Assembly: GCA_964586765.1 (NCBI GenBank)
Contig: CAZPHN010000005.1
Coordinates: 28,278 to 92,277, forward strand
DNA from: UBA3263 sp964586765
GTDB taxonomy: Bacteria > Bacteroidota > Bacteroidia > Bacteroidales > Muribaculaceae
Length of the DNA stretch: 64,000 nt
Direction of reading: 5' to 3'
How positions within the stretch are numbered: the stretch's first letter is position 1; every line of letters begins with the position of its first letter. The position numbers were made by a program, and so were the translations under genes. The notes under the pieces are model-generated. The model was not told the DNA's origin and searched no databases. It worked only from the letters and a program-made list of their open reading frames with translations. Positions 37,536 to 46,615 of this stretch are shown here, one piece after another.

Positions 37536-37997
37536 ATGGCTCTCAAACGACAGTTCGATATGTCTGCGACGTTCTCCATGGCGTCAATGACCGATGTTAT
37601 TTTCCTGCTGCTCATCTTTTTTATGGTGACCAGCACATTTGTATTTCCCAATGCGCTTGAAGTAAATCTGCCTGAAAGCGACGGCAAAACGGCTTTGAAA
37701 CCGTCAGCAAGAATTTATCTCGACACCGAAGGACGTACCGCCACGATGTATGGCGAAGGGTCCGACTGGCAGCTGATAGAGGATGACACCCAGCTCGCCG
37801 CTTTTCTTCAGGTAGTCAATCAGCAGAGCGAGGACTCGCTCGCCACCTTTGTCGGTCTTTATGCCGACAAGGAGGTACCTTACGGACGTGTAGTAGACAT
37901 TCTTAACCTCGGGTCAGAACGCGGTGTGCGCGTGGTTCTTGCCACTTCCGCGCCGGCGTCCGCCCCGATTACTACCGAAAATGAACAAGTACCTTAA
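37536..37997 (+). CDS. exbD: ExbD/TolR-family biopolymer transport protein
   Basis: Single-pass inner-membrane protein, proton-carrying partner of ExbB. The membrane segment (about 13-35) carries the conserved Asp in MASMTDVIFLLLIFFMV; the periplasmic domain includes VGLYADKEVPYGRVVDILNLGSERGVRVVLAT. Length 153 is normal. The last 17 bases overlap tonB. Confidence 0.93.
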   Translation: MALKRQFDMSATFSMASMTDVIFLLLIFFMVTSTFVFPNALEVNLPESDGKTALKPSARIYLDTEGRTATMYGEGSDWQLIEDDTQLAAFLQVVNQQSEDSLATFVGLYADKEVPYGRVVDILNLGSERGVRVVLATSAPASAPITTENEQVP

Positions 37998-38745
37998 ACG
38001 AGAACAACTTATTGCGCTGCTGCTTACGCTGCTGCTTGGCGCACTGACCTGCACGTTCCTTGTGTGTGTCAAGGTGCTTCCTGCCTCAGCAATGATTCCC
38101 CCTGCACCTGATGCCGAGGAACAGGAGCTTTTCTTTGCCGACATCGAATATAAGGAAATCACCACCAACCCTACCCCACAGGTCGACGGAAACCCCGCCA
38201 CGGGAGCTGCCGCCGAGGTCAGTGGCACAGACCTGATTGACTCGGGAAGTAGCAATGAGGTTGCCGAACTCGTTTCGACCCCCAAACCAGCGGACACCAA
38301 GACGGTAAAGACCGATGCACCCAAGGAAGACCCCGCGCCGACCCAAGAGGAAATCGAGGCACAGAAGGCTGCCGCCATCCGCGAGCGCATGGGCAAGTCC
38401 ACCGGTCTGAAATCGCAGACCAAGGATTCCGGAGCCGGCACCGGGGAGTCCGGTCAGGCGTCAGCCGGCAACAATACCGGAGCCGACGGATTAGGACTTG
38501 ACGGACGTAAACGCATCAACTCACCTAATCCGGGCATACGTAACGCTACCGGTAAGGTACGTATCCGCGTCAAGGTAAACTCAGCCGGAACAGTCACCGA
38601 AGCTACCCTCATCTCCACCACAGGATTCGGTCAGCGCGAACAGGAAGTGCGCGACGCCTGCCTCACCGCTTCCCGTCAGCTTAAATATACACCCGACCCA
38701 GAGAAACCATCACAAACCGGAACTATTACGTGGAATATCCGTTAG
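37981..38745 (+). CDS. tonB: TonB-family energy-transducing protein
   Basis: Spans the periplasm and transfers ExbB/ExbD energy to outer-membrane receptors. ATG at 37981 (MNKYLKREQ) gives 254 residues with one membrane segment (about 11-33), an acidic and proline-containing linker (about 40-180) and a C-terminal TonB domain (about 190-254: GKVRIRVKVNSAGTVTEATL, ACLTASRQLKYTPDP). An earlier in-frame ATG overlapping exbD further is rejected as lacking a start-like context. Confidence 0.9.
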   Translation: MNKYLKREQLIALLLTLLLGALTCTFLVCVKVLPASAMIPPAPDAEEQELFFADIEYKEITTNPTPQVDGNPATGAAAEVSGTDLIDSGSSNEVAELVSTPKPADTKTVKTDAPKEDPAPTQEEIEAQKAAAIRERMGKSTGLKSQTKDSGAGTGESGQASAGNNTGADGLGLDGRKRINSPNPGIRNATGKVRIRVKVNSAGTVTEATLISTTGFGQREQEVRDACLTASRQLKYTPDPEKPSQTGTITWNIR

Positions 38746-40859
38746 TCAGCAATCCTATCCTGATTTTTTTCATTGTGCTTGCAATCATACTGCTAGCACC
38801 GCTATTGCTGAACCGACTCAAAATTCCTCACATTATTGGAATGATTGTGGCAGGCATTGCCGTCGGACCATTCGGATTTCACGTAATTGACAATGACGCA
38901 TCTTTCGCCATTTTCGGTCAGGTAGGTCTGCTCTATTTGATGTTTCTCGCCGCAATTGAGATTGACCTGTTCCACCTTCAGCGAAATCTTAAGCGCGGAC
39001 TGATCTTCGGACTGCTGACGCTGCTGCTCCCTCTCATTCTCGGCTTCTTCTCATCCATCTATCTGCTAAAGACCAACTTGGTGACTGCCCTGCTGCTCGC
39101 TTCAATGTATGCTTCCCATACGTTGATTTCCTATCCCGTGGCAGTGCGTTTCGGCATCACTAAGGCTCCGGCGGTACTTATGTCCATTGTCGGCACAATT
39201 GTGGCGGTTATCGGCGCGCTTCTTACCCTCGCTACCGCCGTCAATGTCCACCTGACCGGCTATTTTTCCGTACCGCAGATTTTGCTCCTTATCGGCAAGC
39301 TCCTTGCTTTCTGTGTAGGCATAATGTTCGGCTACCGTATTCTGGCGCGCTGGTTCCTGAGGCGTTATACCGACCGGGTAAATCAGTTCGTTTTCATCCT
39401 CGCGCTGGTTTTCTTTGCCGCATGGCTCGCTCAGGCTATCGGACTGGAAGCGGTTCTCGGCGCATTTTTTGCCGGACTGGTGCTTAACCGCTTCGTCCCG
39501 AACACATCGCCGCTCATGGCGCGCCTCGAATTTGTCGGGAACGCCCTCTTTATCCCCTACTTCCTGATAGGTGTAGGCATGATGATTGACGTGCGTGTCA
39601 TTACCCAGATTCCTACCTTGCAGATGGCGGGCATTATGCTCGCGGTAGCAATCATAGCCAAATGGCTTGCCGCAGTCATCGCCGGAAAAATCTACGGAAT
39701 GGAGCGATGTGACGCTCAGGTGATGTTCGGACTGACAACGGCACATACCGCCGTAGCTCTTGCCGTTGTCTCTGTCGGCGTAAACTTCGGACTGATGGAC
39801 ACTACGATGCTCAACGGTACCGTGCTGATGATTTTGCTTACCTGCGCCATCGCCCCGATGTTAACCTCCGGGGGCGCGGCAAAACTTAAAATCCGAATGC
39901 TCGAACAGGCTCCTCCGGTTGACTCGGACCGCGAGGCGCGTACCCTCGTTGCCGTCGACACCCCCATGACCTCGGTCGCGCTGATGGAGCTCGCACTGAT
40001 GGTTCATCCTCGCGAAAGCATAGGTAGTTCTCTGATGGCGATGCACGTCCGCACCGACAATTCGCAGACCGCCAAGGCTAATTCCGAATCCGCGCTTCAG
40101 CTGGCGCGCGAAGCCTCCGTGACGGTCGACGTGACGGTCGACGCCTTCGAGCGTTTTGACTCCGACATTGCGTCCGGTCTGCTCCATATCATCTCTGAAC
40201 GCGATATTGACTGCGTTTTGATGGGTTTACATCGAAAAACGTCAATTATTGATACATTTTTCGGTCCCAAAATGGAAAAAATCGTGGCGGGAACGAATAA
40301 AATGCTCGTTGTCAGCAGACTTTTCAATCCGCTGAACACCCTTAGGCGTGTTGTGGTCTACCTGCCGCCGGCTGCCGAGTTTGAAAGCGGGTTCCGCCTG
40401 TGGGTAACCTCGCTGGGTCGACTCGCGCGCAGCCTCGGCTCCCGCCTTGTGTTTCTCTGTCAACCTACCCAGCAGCGTATCATAGGCGGACTCCTTGCCC
40501 GCGCCCAGATTGAAGCCCGCGCCGAGTTTCGCGACATGGAGCAGTGGGATGATTTCATTCTCCTTGCCAACCGCATTCTTGACGATGACCTTCTTGTCGT
40601 TGTCACGGCTCGCCCCGGCTCCATAAGCCACAGTCCCGAAGTTGACGAAATGCCGCAGTTCCTCCAGAAATATTTCACCCAGACCAACCTGATGATTATT
40701 TTCCCGGAGCAAAGCGGACGTTCCGAAGAATTCATGACGTTTATTGACCCCACAGGCTCCGAAACGATTAATTCGCCGGCATGGCCGCGCCGTTTTATCA
40801 GTGCGATTTCCCGACGTTTCCGCCGACGCTCAAACCGTATTCCCCCAGAATCGTTATGA
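38730..40859 (+). CDS. CPA2-family cation:proton antiporter with two C-terminal USP-like domains
   Basis: Inner-membrane Na+ or K+/H+ exchanger. About 12 membrane helices in residues 1-385 with signatures LKIPHIIGMIVAGIAVGPFG, GQVGLLYLMFLAAIEID and GAFFAGLVLNRFVP. Residues about 400-700 hold two universal-stress-protein-like domains (TLVAVDTPMTSVALMELAL and RRVVVYLPPAAEFESGF), probably regulatory. Starts with GTG inside tonB (16-base overlap). No KefB-type TrkA-N domain is seen. Confidence 0.9.
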   Translation: MEYPLVSNPILIFFIVLAIILLAPLLLNRLKIPHIIGMIVAGIAVGPFGFHVIDNDASFAIFGQVGLLYLMFLAAIEIDLFHLQRNLKRGLIFGLLTLLLPLILGFFSSIYLLKTNLVTALLLASMYASHTLISYPVAVRFGITKAPAVLMSIVGTIVAVIGALLTLATAVNVHLTGYFSVPQILLLIGKLLAFCVGIMFGYRILARWFLRRYTDRVNQFVFILALVFFAAWLAQAIGLEAVLGAFFAGLVLNRFVPNTSPLMARLEFVGNALFIPYFLIGVGMMIDVRVITQIPTLQMAGIMLAVAIIAKWLAAVIAGKIYGMERCDAQVMFGLTTAHTAVALAVVSVGVNFGLMDTTMLNGTVLMILLTCAIAPMLTSGGAAKLKIRMLEQAPPVDSDREARTLVAVDTPMTSVALMELALMVHPRESIGSSLMAMHVRTDNSQTAKANSESALQLAREASVTVDVTVDAFERFDSDIASGLLHIISERDIDCVLMGLHRKTSIIDTFFGPKMEKIVAGTNKMLVVSRLFNPLNTLRRVVVYLPPAAEFESGFRLWVTSLGRLARSLGSRLVFLCQPTQQRIIGGLLARAQIEARAEFRDMEQWDDFILLANRILDDDLLVVVTARPGSISHSPEVDEMPQFLQKYFTQTNLMIIFPEQSGRSEEFMTFIDPTGSETINSPAWPRRFISAISRRFRRRSNRIPPESL

Positions 40860-42004
40860 CTATCATCTTAGAAGACATTAAAGATATACGCGGCGCGCTG
40901 CTGCCGCTCACATTTACCCGCCCCACCGCCCTGCTCCCTGCCGGAATAGGCTCGATTGCCGACCGCTGGCAGATGTTCTTCCCCGATGCCTCTATCGCCT
41001 ATCAGACCGAAGAATATCTCCGCTGCAAGTTTCCGGCGGCTGAAACGGTCAATGACGATACGCTCCATATTCCGGGTCATATCATACCTACTCCGGAACT
41101 TGCCGACGCCGTTCGCGCCCTCGCTCCCGGCAAATGGATTCAGACCACCGGCGGTGACCGCATTTTCCGCGGTATCGCTCCTCAAGGTGAGCCCGACTCA
41201 GTTGTCGAAGTAACGGCATATCGCTCGCTGCCCGACATTTTCCGGCTTAGTAAGGAACGCATCACCGCCGATTTCCATCTGTTTACCTCCGGACGCGCCT
41301 CACAGCCGCTTTCCGCCTCGTGTACGCTCATCGGCTCGCCCGACGGACTCTTCATAGAAGAAGGTGCCGACGTTGAAGGAGCGTTTATCGATACCCGTCA
41401 GGGTCCCGTCTATATCGGGCGTGACTCGGAAGTGCAGGAATGTGTGGTTCTGCGCGGACCCATAGCCATCGGACCTAAATGTCGCGTGCGTGCGGGAGCC
41501 CGACTCCTTCCGGGGGTTAACCTCGGAGTATCGACACGCGTGGGAGGCGAAATCAGCAATACCGTTTTCATAGGCTATGCCAATAAGCAGCATGACGGTT
41601 TTCTGGGCGATGCCGTTGTTGGCGAATGGTGTAACCTCGGAGCCGGCTGCGTAGCGTCAAATCTCAAGAATGACTACTCGATGATACGCCTGTGGAGCTA
41701 CCCTGAGCAGCGGTTTGCCAAGACCGGACTCCAGTTCTGCGGACTTATCATGGCTGACCATTGCAAAGCCGGCATCAACACCATGTTCAATACCGCCACC
41801 GTCGTAGGTCCGGGGTGCAACATTCACGGCGCAGGATTTCCGCGCCCCTATGTCCCGGCGTTCTCCGATGGCGGCGCGCAGGGCATCACCCGCGTAATCC
41901 TCAAGAAATTCCTTGCAACCGCAACGGAAATGATGCGCCACCGCGGTGTGGAAATATCGCCCGCCGACATTTCAATCCTAACCTACCTCTACGAAAATGC
42001 TTGA
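40856..42004 (+). CDS. GlmU-like protein: nucleotidyltransferase-like domain plus left-handed beta-helix
   Basis: 382 residues from ATG at 40856 (ATGA overlap with the antiporter). The N-terminal 170 residues have the Bacteroidota GlmU-like opening (IILEDIKDIRGALLPLTFTRP) but lack the usual GxGTRM loop. Residues about 185-330 are hexapeptide repeats (GPVYIGRDSEVQECVVLRGPIAI, VVGEWCNLGAGCVASNL), a left-handed beta-helix of acyl/acetyl transferases. It may process sugar nucleotides, but true GlmU activity is not shown. Overlaps ruvA by 8 bases. Confidence 0.82.
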   Translation: MTIILEDIKDIRGALLPLTFTRPTALLPAGIGSIADRWQMFFPDASIAYQTEEYLRCKFPAAETVNDDTLHIPGHIIPTPELADAVRALAPGKWIQTTGGDRIFRGIAPQGEPDSVVEVTAYRSLPDIFRLSKERITADFHLFTSGRASQPLSASCTLIGSPDGLFIEEGADVEGAFIDTRQGPVYIGRDSEVQECVVLRGPIAIGPKCRVRAGARLLPGVNLGVSTRVGGEISNTVFIGYANKQHDGFLGDAVVGEWCNLGAGCVASNLKNDYSMIRLWSYPEQRFAKTGLQFCGLIMADHCKAGINTMFNTATVVGPGCNIHGAGFPRPYVPAFSDGGAQGITRVILKKFLATATEMMRHRGVEISPADISILTYLYENA

Positions 42005-42596
42005 ATACATTCGCGGCACCATTGACCGTCTGACCCCCACCGAAGCCATAGTCGAAGCCGGCGGTCTCGGATACCTCCTTTCCATCTCCGTCAACACCTT
42101 CACCCAGATTCAGGACCTGAGCGAAGCGAAACTGCTGGTCCACGAAGTGATCCGCGAAGATACCCATGACCTCTACGGCTTCTTCGACGAGTCGGAGCGC
42201 ACCCTGTTCCGCCTCCTTATAGGCGTGAGTGGCGTAGGTCCGAACACCGCGCGCGTAATACTCTCATCGCTGACCCCGGCGCAGCTTCAGGCGTGTATCA
42301 CCTCCGGCGACCATGCCAAACTGAAAGCCGTCAAAGGCATCGGACTCAAAACCGCCCAGCGCATAATCGTAGACCTCAAAGACAAAATCGCCACCGCTCA
42401 GCTCGAAGCACTCGCCGCTGACCAGACCATTACCACATCACCCGCGGCAAACGAAACGCGCGAAGAAGCACTTGCCGCCCTCGTAATGCTCGGCTTCAAC
42501 AAACAAGCCTCCCAGAAAGCCCTCGACAAAATCTTCGCCACCGACCCCACCATCACCGTCGAATCCGCCATCAAACGCGCCTTCACCCTCCTCTAA
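41997..42596 (+). CDS. ruvA: Holliday junction DNA helicase subunit RuvA
   Basis: Binds Holliday junctions as a tetramer and directs the RuvB motor. Starts MLEYIRGTIDRL; domain I is an OB fold (GGLGYLLSIS, HDLYGFFDESERTLFRLLIGVSGVGPNTA), domain II has two helix-hairpin-helix motifs (GVGPNTARVIL and GIGLKTAQRIIVDLKDK), domain III is the C-terminal RuvB-contact helix bundle (AALVMLGFNKQASQKAL). Length 199 is typical. Confidence 0.97.
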   Translation: MLEYIRGTIDRLTPTEAIVEAGGLGYLLSISVNTFTQIQDLSEAKLLVHEVIREDTHDLYGFFDESERTLFRLLIGVSGVGPNTARVILSSLTPAQLQACITSGDHAKLKAVKGIGLKTAQRIIVDLKDKIATAQLEALAADQTITTSPAANETREEALAALVMLGFNKQASQKALDKIFATDPTITVESAIKRAFTLL

Positions 42597-42967
42597 TGAA
42601 TACCACAAAAATAGGTAATGCCGGCGAACAAGAAGCAACAGAGTTGCTCACCGGCAAGGGATATGCCATTATTGACCGTCAGGCGCACATCGGGCGCGTG
42701 GAGGTGGATATTATCGCACAAAAAGGAAACCGTATCATCCTTGTTGAGGTAAAGACACGCAAAGAAGGGCATGTGGATGACAATTTCGCCATGGACCGCG
42801 AAAAATTGTCACGGCTTGCACGTGCCGCCGACAGTTACGTTCGCATGAAAAATCTGCCACACGAGGTGCAGATTGACGCCGTTCTTGTCACTAACCATCC
42901 CGACGGCACCAGCTCCCTTGTCCACCTCGAGGACATATCCCTCCCACCCCGCCGTTACCGCCGTTAA
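42596..42967 (+). CDS. YraN-family (UPF0102) endonuclease-like protein
   Basis: Small PD-(D/E)XK nuclease-fold protein of uncertain role, perhaps Holliday-junction or DNA uptake related. Motifs: GNAGEQEATELLTGKGY, EVDIIAQKGNRIILVEVKTR (catalytic Asp, Glu and Lys region), IDAVLV. Length 123 is normal. Overlaps the ruvA stop by one base (TAATG); end of the pdxJ operon. Confidence 0.92.
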   Translation: MNTTKIGNAGEQEATELLTGKGYAIIDRQAHIGRVEVDIIAQKGNRIILVEVKTRKEGHVDDNFAMDREKLSRLARAADSYVRMKNLPHEVQIDAVLVTNHPDGTSSLVHLEDISLPPRRYRR

Positions 42968-42991
42968 AAAAGAATATACATTATATAAGGA

Positions 42992-43018
42992 AAGAGCCCG
43001 GTGCAATACCGGGCTCTT
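42992..43018. terminator. Terminator between yraN and the convergent nagB-like gene
   Basis: AAGAGCCCGGT (42992-43002), loop GCAAT, ACCGGGCTCTT (43008-43018): an 11-bp perfect stem. No long T run on either side, but it is placed to serve both convergent genes. Confidence 0.75.
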
Positions 43019-43045
43019 GGATAGTTATGTTCGTGGTGGGGGAGA

Positions 43046-45031
43046 TTATTCGCGGATGGGGTGGTACTGGACGAAGGCTTCCATGGCTTCGTAGGAGGCG
43101 AGGCCGAGTTTTTCGTAGAGCTGGGCGGTTGCGCGGTTGCGCTCTTCGGCACGCTGCCAGAAAAGGCGGTCGTCGTCGCCAAGGAAGGGGGCGTTCTCCA
43201 TCTGGCTCTGATGTTTGAGGATTGAGTTACGCTTGAAGCGGAGTTCCTCAGGGGAGATGGGCACTGCCATTTCAATGTGGTCGATTTCCCATTCTGCCCA
43301 TGCGCCACGGTACATCCAGATGCGGCAGTCTTTCATCCATTCTTCGTCCTTACATTCGTCAATGACGGCGAGTACGGCGTCTGTGCAGACGCGGTGGGTG
43401 CCATGGGGGTCGGCAAGGTCACCGGCAACGAAGATTTCGTGGGGCTTGACGCTGAGGATGAGGTCGCGTACTATGGCGATATCCTTTTCGGTGAGGTCAC
43501 CTTTCTTGATTGCGCCGGTTTCATAGAAGGGGAGGCGCAGGAAGTGAACGTTTTCAGGTTTTACGCCGATGTATTTACATGCGGTGCGGGCCTCTGCCTG
43601 ACGAATCATGGTCTTGATGGTGCGGATGTCGGCACTGTCCATGTCGCCTGATTTCTTGTTGGCAACGTATTCGTTGATTTCCTTGCTCTTCTGCTTGAAG
43701 TTGTCGTTGTCGAAGCCGAAGATGGGGGCGATGTAGTCGTTGAGCATGATGTAGCGCATCATGTCTTCGTCGCCAACGGCAATGTTACCGGAGGTTTCGT
43801 AGGCAACATGAACGTCGTGACCCTGATCAACGAGACGCTTGAATGTTCCGCCCATGGAGATAACGTCGTCATCGGGGTGGGGCGAGAAGATAATCACGCG
43901 TTTGGGATAGGGAAGGGCGCGCTCGGGACGGTAGGTGTCGTCTGCGCCGGGCTTGCCGCCGGGCCATCCGGTGATGGTATGCTGAAGTTCGTTGAATACT
44001 TTGATGTTTACGTTGTAGCCGCTGCCGTAGAGGGCAAGGAGCTCGCCGAGACCATGGTCATTGTAGTCCTGATTGGTGAGCTTGAGGATGGGTTTGCCGG
44101 TCTGCATGCAGAGCCATACGATAGCGCGGCGAATCAGTTTGTCGTTCCATTCGCAGTTTGTAACGAGCCAAGGACGCGAGATGCGGGTAAGGTTTTCGGC
44201 GGCGTTGATGTCAACCACGAGGGTGGTGCGGGTGTGACCCTGAAGGAGTGATGCGGGAACGTTGGGGGTAGCGGGACCTTCAACGGCTTTTTCAACGATT
44301 TCGGCGCGGTTTTCGCCCCAAGCCATGGTGATGATGCGGCGAGAGGAGAGGATGTTGCTCATGCCGATGGTAAGTCCGGTGGTGGGAGCGTGTTCAACTC
44401 CGTAGACGGAACCTACGTTCTGACGCTGTTCGGCACTGAGCAGAACCAGACGGCAGGTGCTTGATGCGGTTGAGCCGGGCTCGTTGAGGCCGAGCGATCC
44501 GTGAGGTCCAACCTGACAGAGAACGAGGTCAAGACCGCCGGCATTTTCAATCTTGTTTTCGTATTCGCGGCACATTTCGCCTACTTTCTCCTTGCTGACA
44601 GAGAGGTCGAAGGTGTGGAGGTTTTCAGCGGGGAGGTCAGTCTGGGAAGCGAAATTCTCTTTGATGCGGTTAACGGTGGAGGGTCCGTTGAGTTTGCCGT
44701 CGTTGTAGAAGTCGCAGATGTTGAACACGATGGTGTTCTTGAAGCTAACCTTACCGGCCTTATAAGCGGCTACAAGCGCGGCAGCTACGCTGCGTACGCT
44801 ATTGCCGGCACCGAGAGCCATCACGAATTTGCCGCGTTTGGCTTCTGCGCGCTGAAGGGCATGAATTACGTGTTCTGCAATACCTTCCGAGCCTTCCTGA
44901 AGGTTCTCGTAAATTTTGGTGTCAATTTTTTCCTCGCGGGTCAATGCGGCGAGCTCAATTTCGTCGCTGGGGTCGTAGTAACGTGGAGGAATCGAGTCAA
45001 GCTTAATTTTTGAGCTGAGATTCGTTTTCAT
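43046..45031 (-). CDS. NagB-like glucosamine-6-phosphate deaminase domain fused to a PIG-L-type deacetylase domain
   Basis: Residues about 35-320 are NagB-like (sugar-phosphate isomerase fold); residues about 378-661 are PIG-L/LmbE-like with metal site SPHPDDDVISMGGT and DPHGTHR. Together they could deacetylate GlcNAc and deaminate GlcN-6-P in amino-sugar use. In the NagB part the canonical D-G-H-I-A-F-N-E-P loop reads VGPHGSLGLNEPGS: the positions of E. coli Asp141 and His143 are His177 and Ser179, while Asp107 and Glu184 (equivalents of Asp72, Glu148) remain. The deaminase activity is therefore doubtful. Confidence 0.85.
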   Translation of the reverse strand: MKTNLSSKIKLDSIPPRYYDPSDEIELAALTREEKIDTKIYENLQEGSEGIAEHVIHALQRAEAKRGKFVMALGAGNSVRSVAAALVAAYKAGKVSFKNTIVFNICDFYNDGKLNGPSTVNRIKENFASQTDLPAENLHTFDLSVSKEKVGEMCREYENKIENAGGLDLVLCQVGPHGSLGLNEPGSTASSTCRLVLLSAEQRQNVGSVYGVEHAPTTGLTIGMSNILSSRRIITMAWGENRAEIVEKAVEGPATPNVPASLLQGHTRTTLVVDINAAENLTRISRPWLVTNCEWNDKLIRRAIVWLCMQTGKPILKLTNQDYNDHGLGELLALYGSGYNVNIKVFNELQHTITGWPGGKPGADDTYRPERALPYPKRVIIFSPHPDDDVISMGGTFKRLVDQGHDVHVAYETSGNIAVGDEDMMRYIMLNDYIAPIFGFDNDNFKQKSKEINEYVANKKSGDMDSADIRTIKTMIRQAEARTACKYIGVKPENVHFLRLPFYETGAIKKGDLTEKDIAIVRDLILSVKPHEIFVAGDLADPHGTHRVCTDAVLAVIDECKDEEWMKDCRIWMYRGAWAEWEIDHIEMAVPISPEELRFKRNSILKHQSQMENAPFLGDDDRLFWQRAEERNRATAQLYEKLGLASYEAMEAFVQYHPIRE

Positions 45032-45062
45032 TGGTACTTGAAATGATGAATTTTTTGTATGA

Positions 45063-45137
45063 TGGTATTCCCGTAGGGAGTCGAACCCTAATCGTCGGAA
45101 CCGGAATCCGATATTCTATCCATTGAACTACGGGAAC
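45063..45137 (-). tRNA. tRNA-Arg, anticodon CCG
   Basis: Cloverleaf on the minus strand: acceptor GTTCCCG with CGGGAAT (one G-U), anticodon stem TCGGA/TCCGA with loop TTCCGGT (anticodon CCG, codon CGG), T-loop GTTCGAC. Discriminator A; CCA is encoded (45065-45063). Promoter box TACCTTTG lies 16 bases upstream. Confidence 0.95.
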
Positions 45138-45153
45138 ATTATTTTTCTAACTG

Positions 45154-45161
45154 CAAAGGTA
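45154..45161 (-). promoter_or_regulatory. -7 box of tRNA-Arg
   Basis: TACCTTTG on the minus strand (TAnnTTTG), 16 bases before the 5' end of the mature tRNA. Confidence 0.6.
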
Positions 45162-45170
45162 CATAAAATA

Positions 45171-45198
45171 AATGAAAAATGAAAAATGAAGAATGAAA
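45171..45198 (+). repeat. Four tandem heptamers AATGAAR
   Basis: AATGAAA, AATGAAA, AATGAAG, AATGAAA in the 73-base gap between the helicase stop and the tRNA. A second period-7 array in this window; it lies in the 3' leader-out region of the helicase. Confidence 0.9.
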
Positions 45199-45210
45199 AA
45201 TTGAGAAAAA

Positions 45211-46446
45211 TCAGGATTTTTTGCGCCGGTGGTGCCACTGACGTCGGCGGGATTTGCGGCGGGGGGCTTCGGAGCTCGCGGAGGGGTTGGAGCTCTCGGA
45301 GCTCTCGGAGTTCTCTGAGTTCTCGGAGAACTCTGATTGACCGCGGAAAACCTTTTTGTCGATAAAGTCTTCGATAAACCTGAATTTCCTACGCTCTTTG
45401 GGGCTGATAAGCGTTACGGCAACACCGGATTCGCCGGCGCGCGCGGTGCGCCCGATGCGGTGGACATAGTCCTCGGCATCGTGAGGCACATCGTAGTTTA
45501 CGACCATCGATATGTCGTCAATGTCAATTCCGCGCGCTACAATGTCGGTGGCAACGAGGATGTCGAGGTTACCGGCGCGGAAATTGCGCATGACCTCCTC
45601 GCGGACGGTCTGTTCAAGGTCAGAGTGCATTTCGCCGGCATTGAACTTCAGTCGGCGGAGCGTTCGCGTAAGCTCCTTGACCTTGATTTTCGAGGATGAG
45701 AATACAATGACGCGCTTGGAGTTTATGGTCTCGAATAGGTGACAGAGAAGTTTTTCTTTGTTGGTTTCTATGACGTCATAAGCCAGCTGGTGGATGTTCT
45801 CTCCCGGTTTGCTGACGGCAATCTTGATTTCCTCAGGGTTGACAAGCAGCGATTTTGCCATTTTCTGGATTTTGGGTGGCATGGTAGCTGAAAACATGAG
45901 GGTCTGGCGTTTCCGGGGCAGCCGTTTGGCAATCTGCATTATGTCATCATAAAACCCCATGTCGAGCATACGGTCAGCTTCATCAAGTATGAAGAATTCG
46001 ACTTCCGAGAGGTCAACATAGCCCATGGATATATGAGCAAGAAGCCTGCCCGGAGTAGCGATTACGACTTCCGCGCCGGTTTTGAGGCCGTGTTGCTGGC
46101 GGGCGTATCCCTCTCCGTCCGTTCCGCCATAAATCGGCAGTGAGCTAATGGGGAGGAAGTAGCTGAAGCCCTGAAGTTGCTGGTCAATCTGCAGGGCGAG
46201 TTCGCGAGTGGGGGTCATGACCACACACTTGATTCGGTCCGAGGCTTCACGTTTGCCTAACTCATTGATTACCGGGAGAAGAAACGCGGCGGTCTTGCCG
46301 GTTCCGGTCTGTGCCACGGCAATGAGATCTTTGCCGCTAAGGGCGGCGGGAATAGCTTTTTCCTGAATGGGGGTGCACTCATCAAAGTGCATATCGTAAA
46401 GCGCGTCAAGGACGTCGTCGGTCAAATCAAGATCTTCAAACAGCAT
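45211..46446 (-). CDS. DEAD-box RNA helicase (RhlE-like)
   Basis: ATP-dependent RNA helicase for RNA decay or ribosome assembly. Motifs in order: TPIQEKAIP (Q), AQTGTGKT (I), PTRELA (Ia), TPGR (Ib), DEAD (II), SAT (III), VATDIVARGIDI (V), HRIGRTAR (VI). The tail after about residue 370 is a serine/glutamate low-complexity run followed by a very basic end (RRKSRRRQWHHRRKKS), suited to RNA binding. The serine/glutamate part is encoded by short near-identical DNA repeats that may vary in length. Confidence 0.93.
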   Translation of the reverse strand: MLFEDLDLTDDVLDALYDMHFDECTPIQEKAIPAALSGKDLIAVAQTGTGKTAAFLLPVINELGKREASDRIKCVVMTPTRELALQIDQQLQGFSYFLPISSLPIYGGTDGEGYARQQHGLKTGAEVVIATPGRLLAHISMGYVDLSEVEFFILDEADRMLDMGFYDDIMQIAKRLPRKRQTLMFSATMPPKIQKMAKSLLVNPEEIKIAVSKPGENIHQLAYDVIETNKEKLLCHLFETINSKRVIVFSSSKIKVKELTRTLRRLKFNAGEMHSDLEQTVREEVMRNFRAGNLDILVATDIVARGIDIDDISMVVNYDVPHDAEDYVHRIGRTARAGESGVAVTLISPKERRKFRFIEDFIDKKVFRGQSEFSENSENSESSESSNPSASSEAPRRKSRRRQWHHRRKKS

Positions 46447-46468
46447 CTGAACAGTGGTTTTAGAAATG

Positions 46469-46476
46469 CAAAATTA
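46469..46476 (-). promoter_or_regulatory. -7 box of the DEAD-box helicase gene
   Basis: TAATTTTG on the minus strand, 22 bases before the ATG at 46446; no clear -33 element. Confidence 0.5.
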
Positions 46477-46508
46477 GCGAAAAAAATCGAGAATTTCTGC
46501 CTGTTTAC

Positions 46509-46539
46509 TTGCAAATATTTGCGTAAAGACGTATATTTG
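46509..46539 (+). promoter_or_regulatory. Promoter of the M60 protease operon
   Basis: TTG (46509-46511), 20 bases, TATATTTG (46532-46539). Start codon at 46616, leader about 70 bases. Confidence 0.65.
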
Positions 46540-46615
46540 CCGATAAGATAAGGAATGCACTTTTGCATCCTGTATACTGTAAAGAATAATCAATCAATAC
46601 ATTATCACTTTTTTA

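Noticed and set aside
36908..38745. Tol-Pal system instead of ExbB-ExbD-TonB
   Set aside because: The third gene has a TonB C-terminal domain, and no tolB or pal gene follows.
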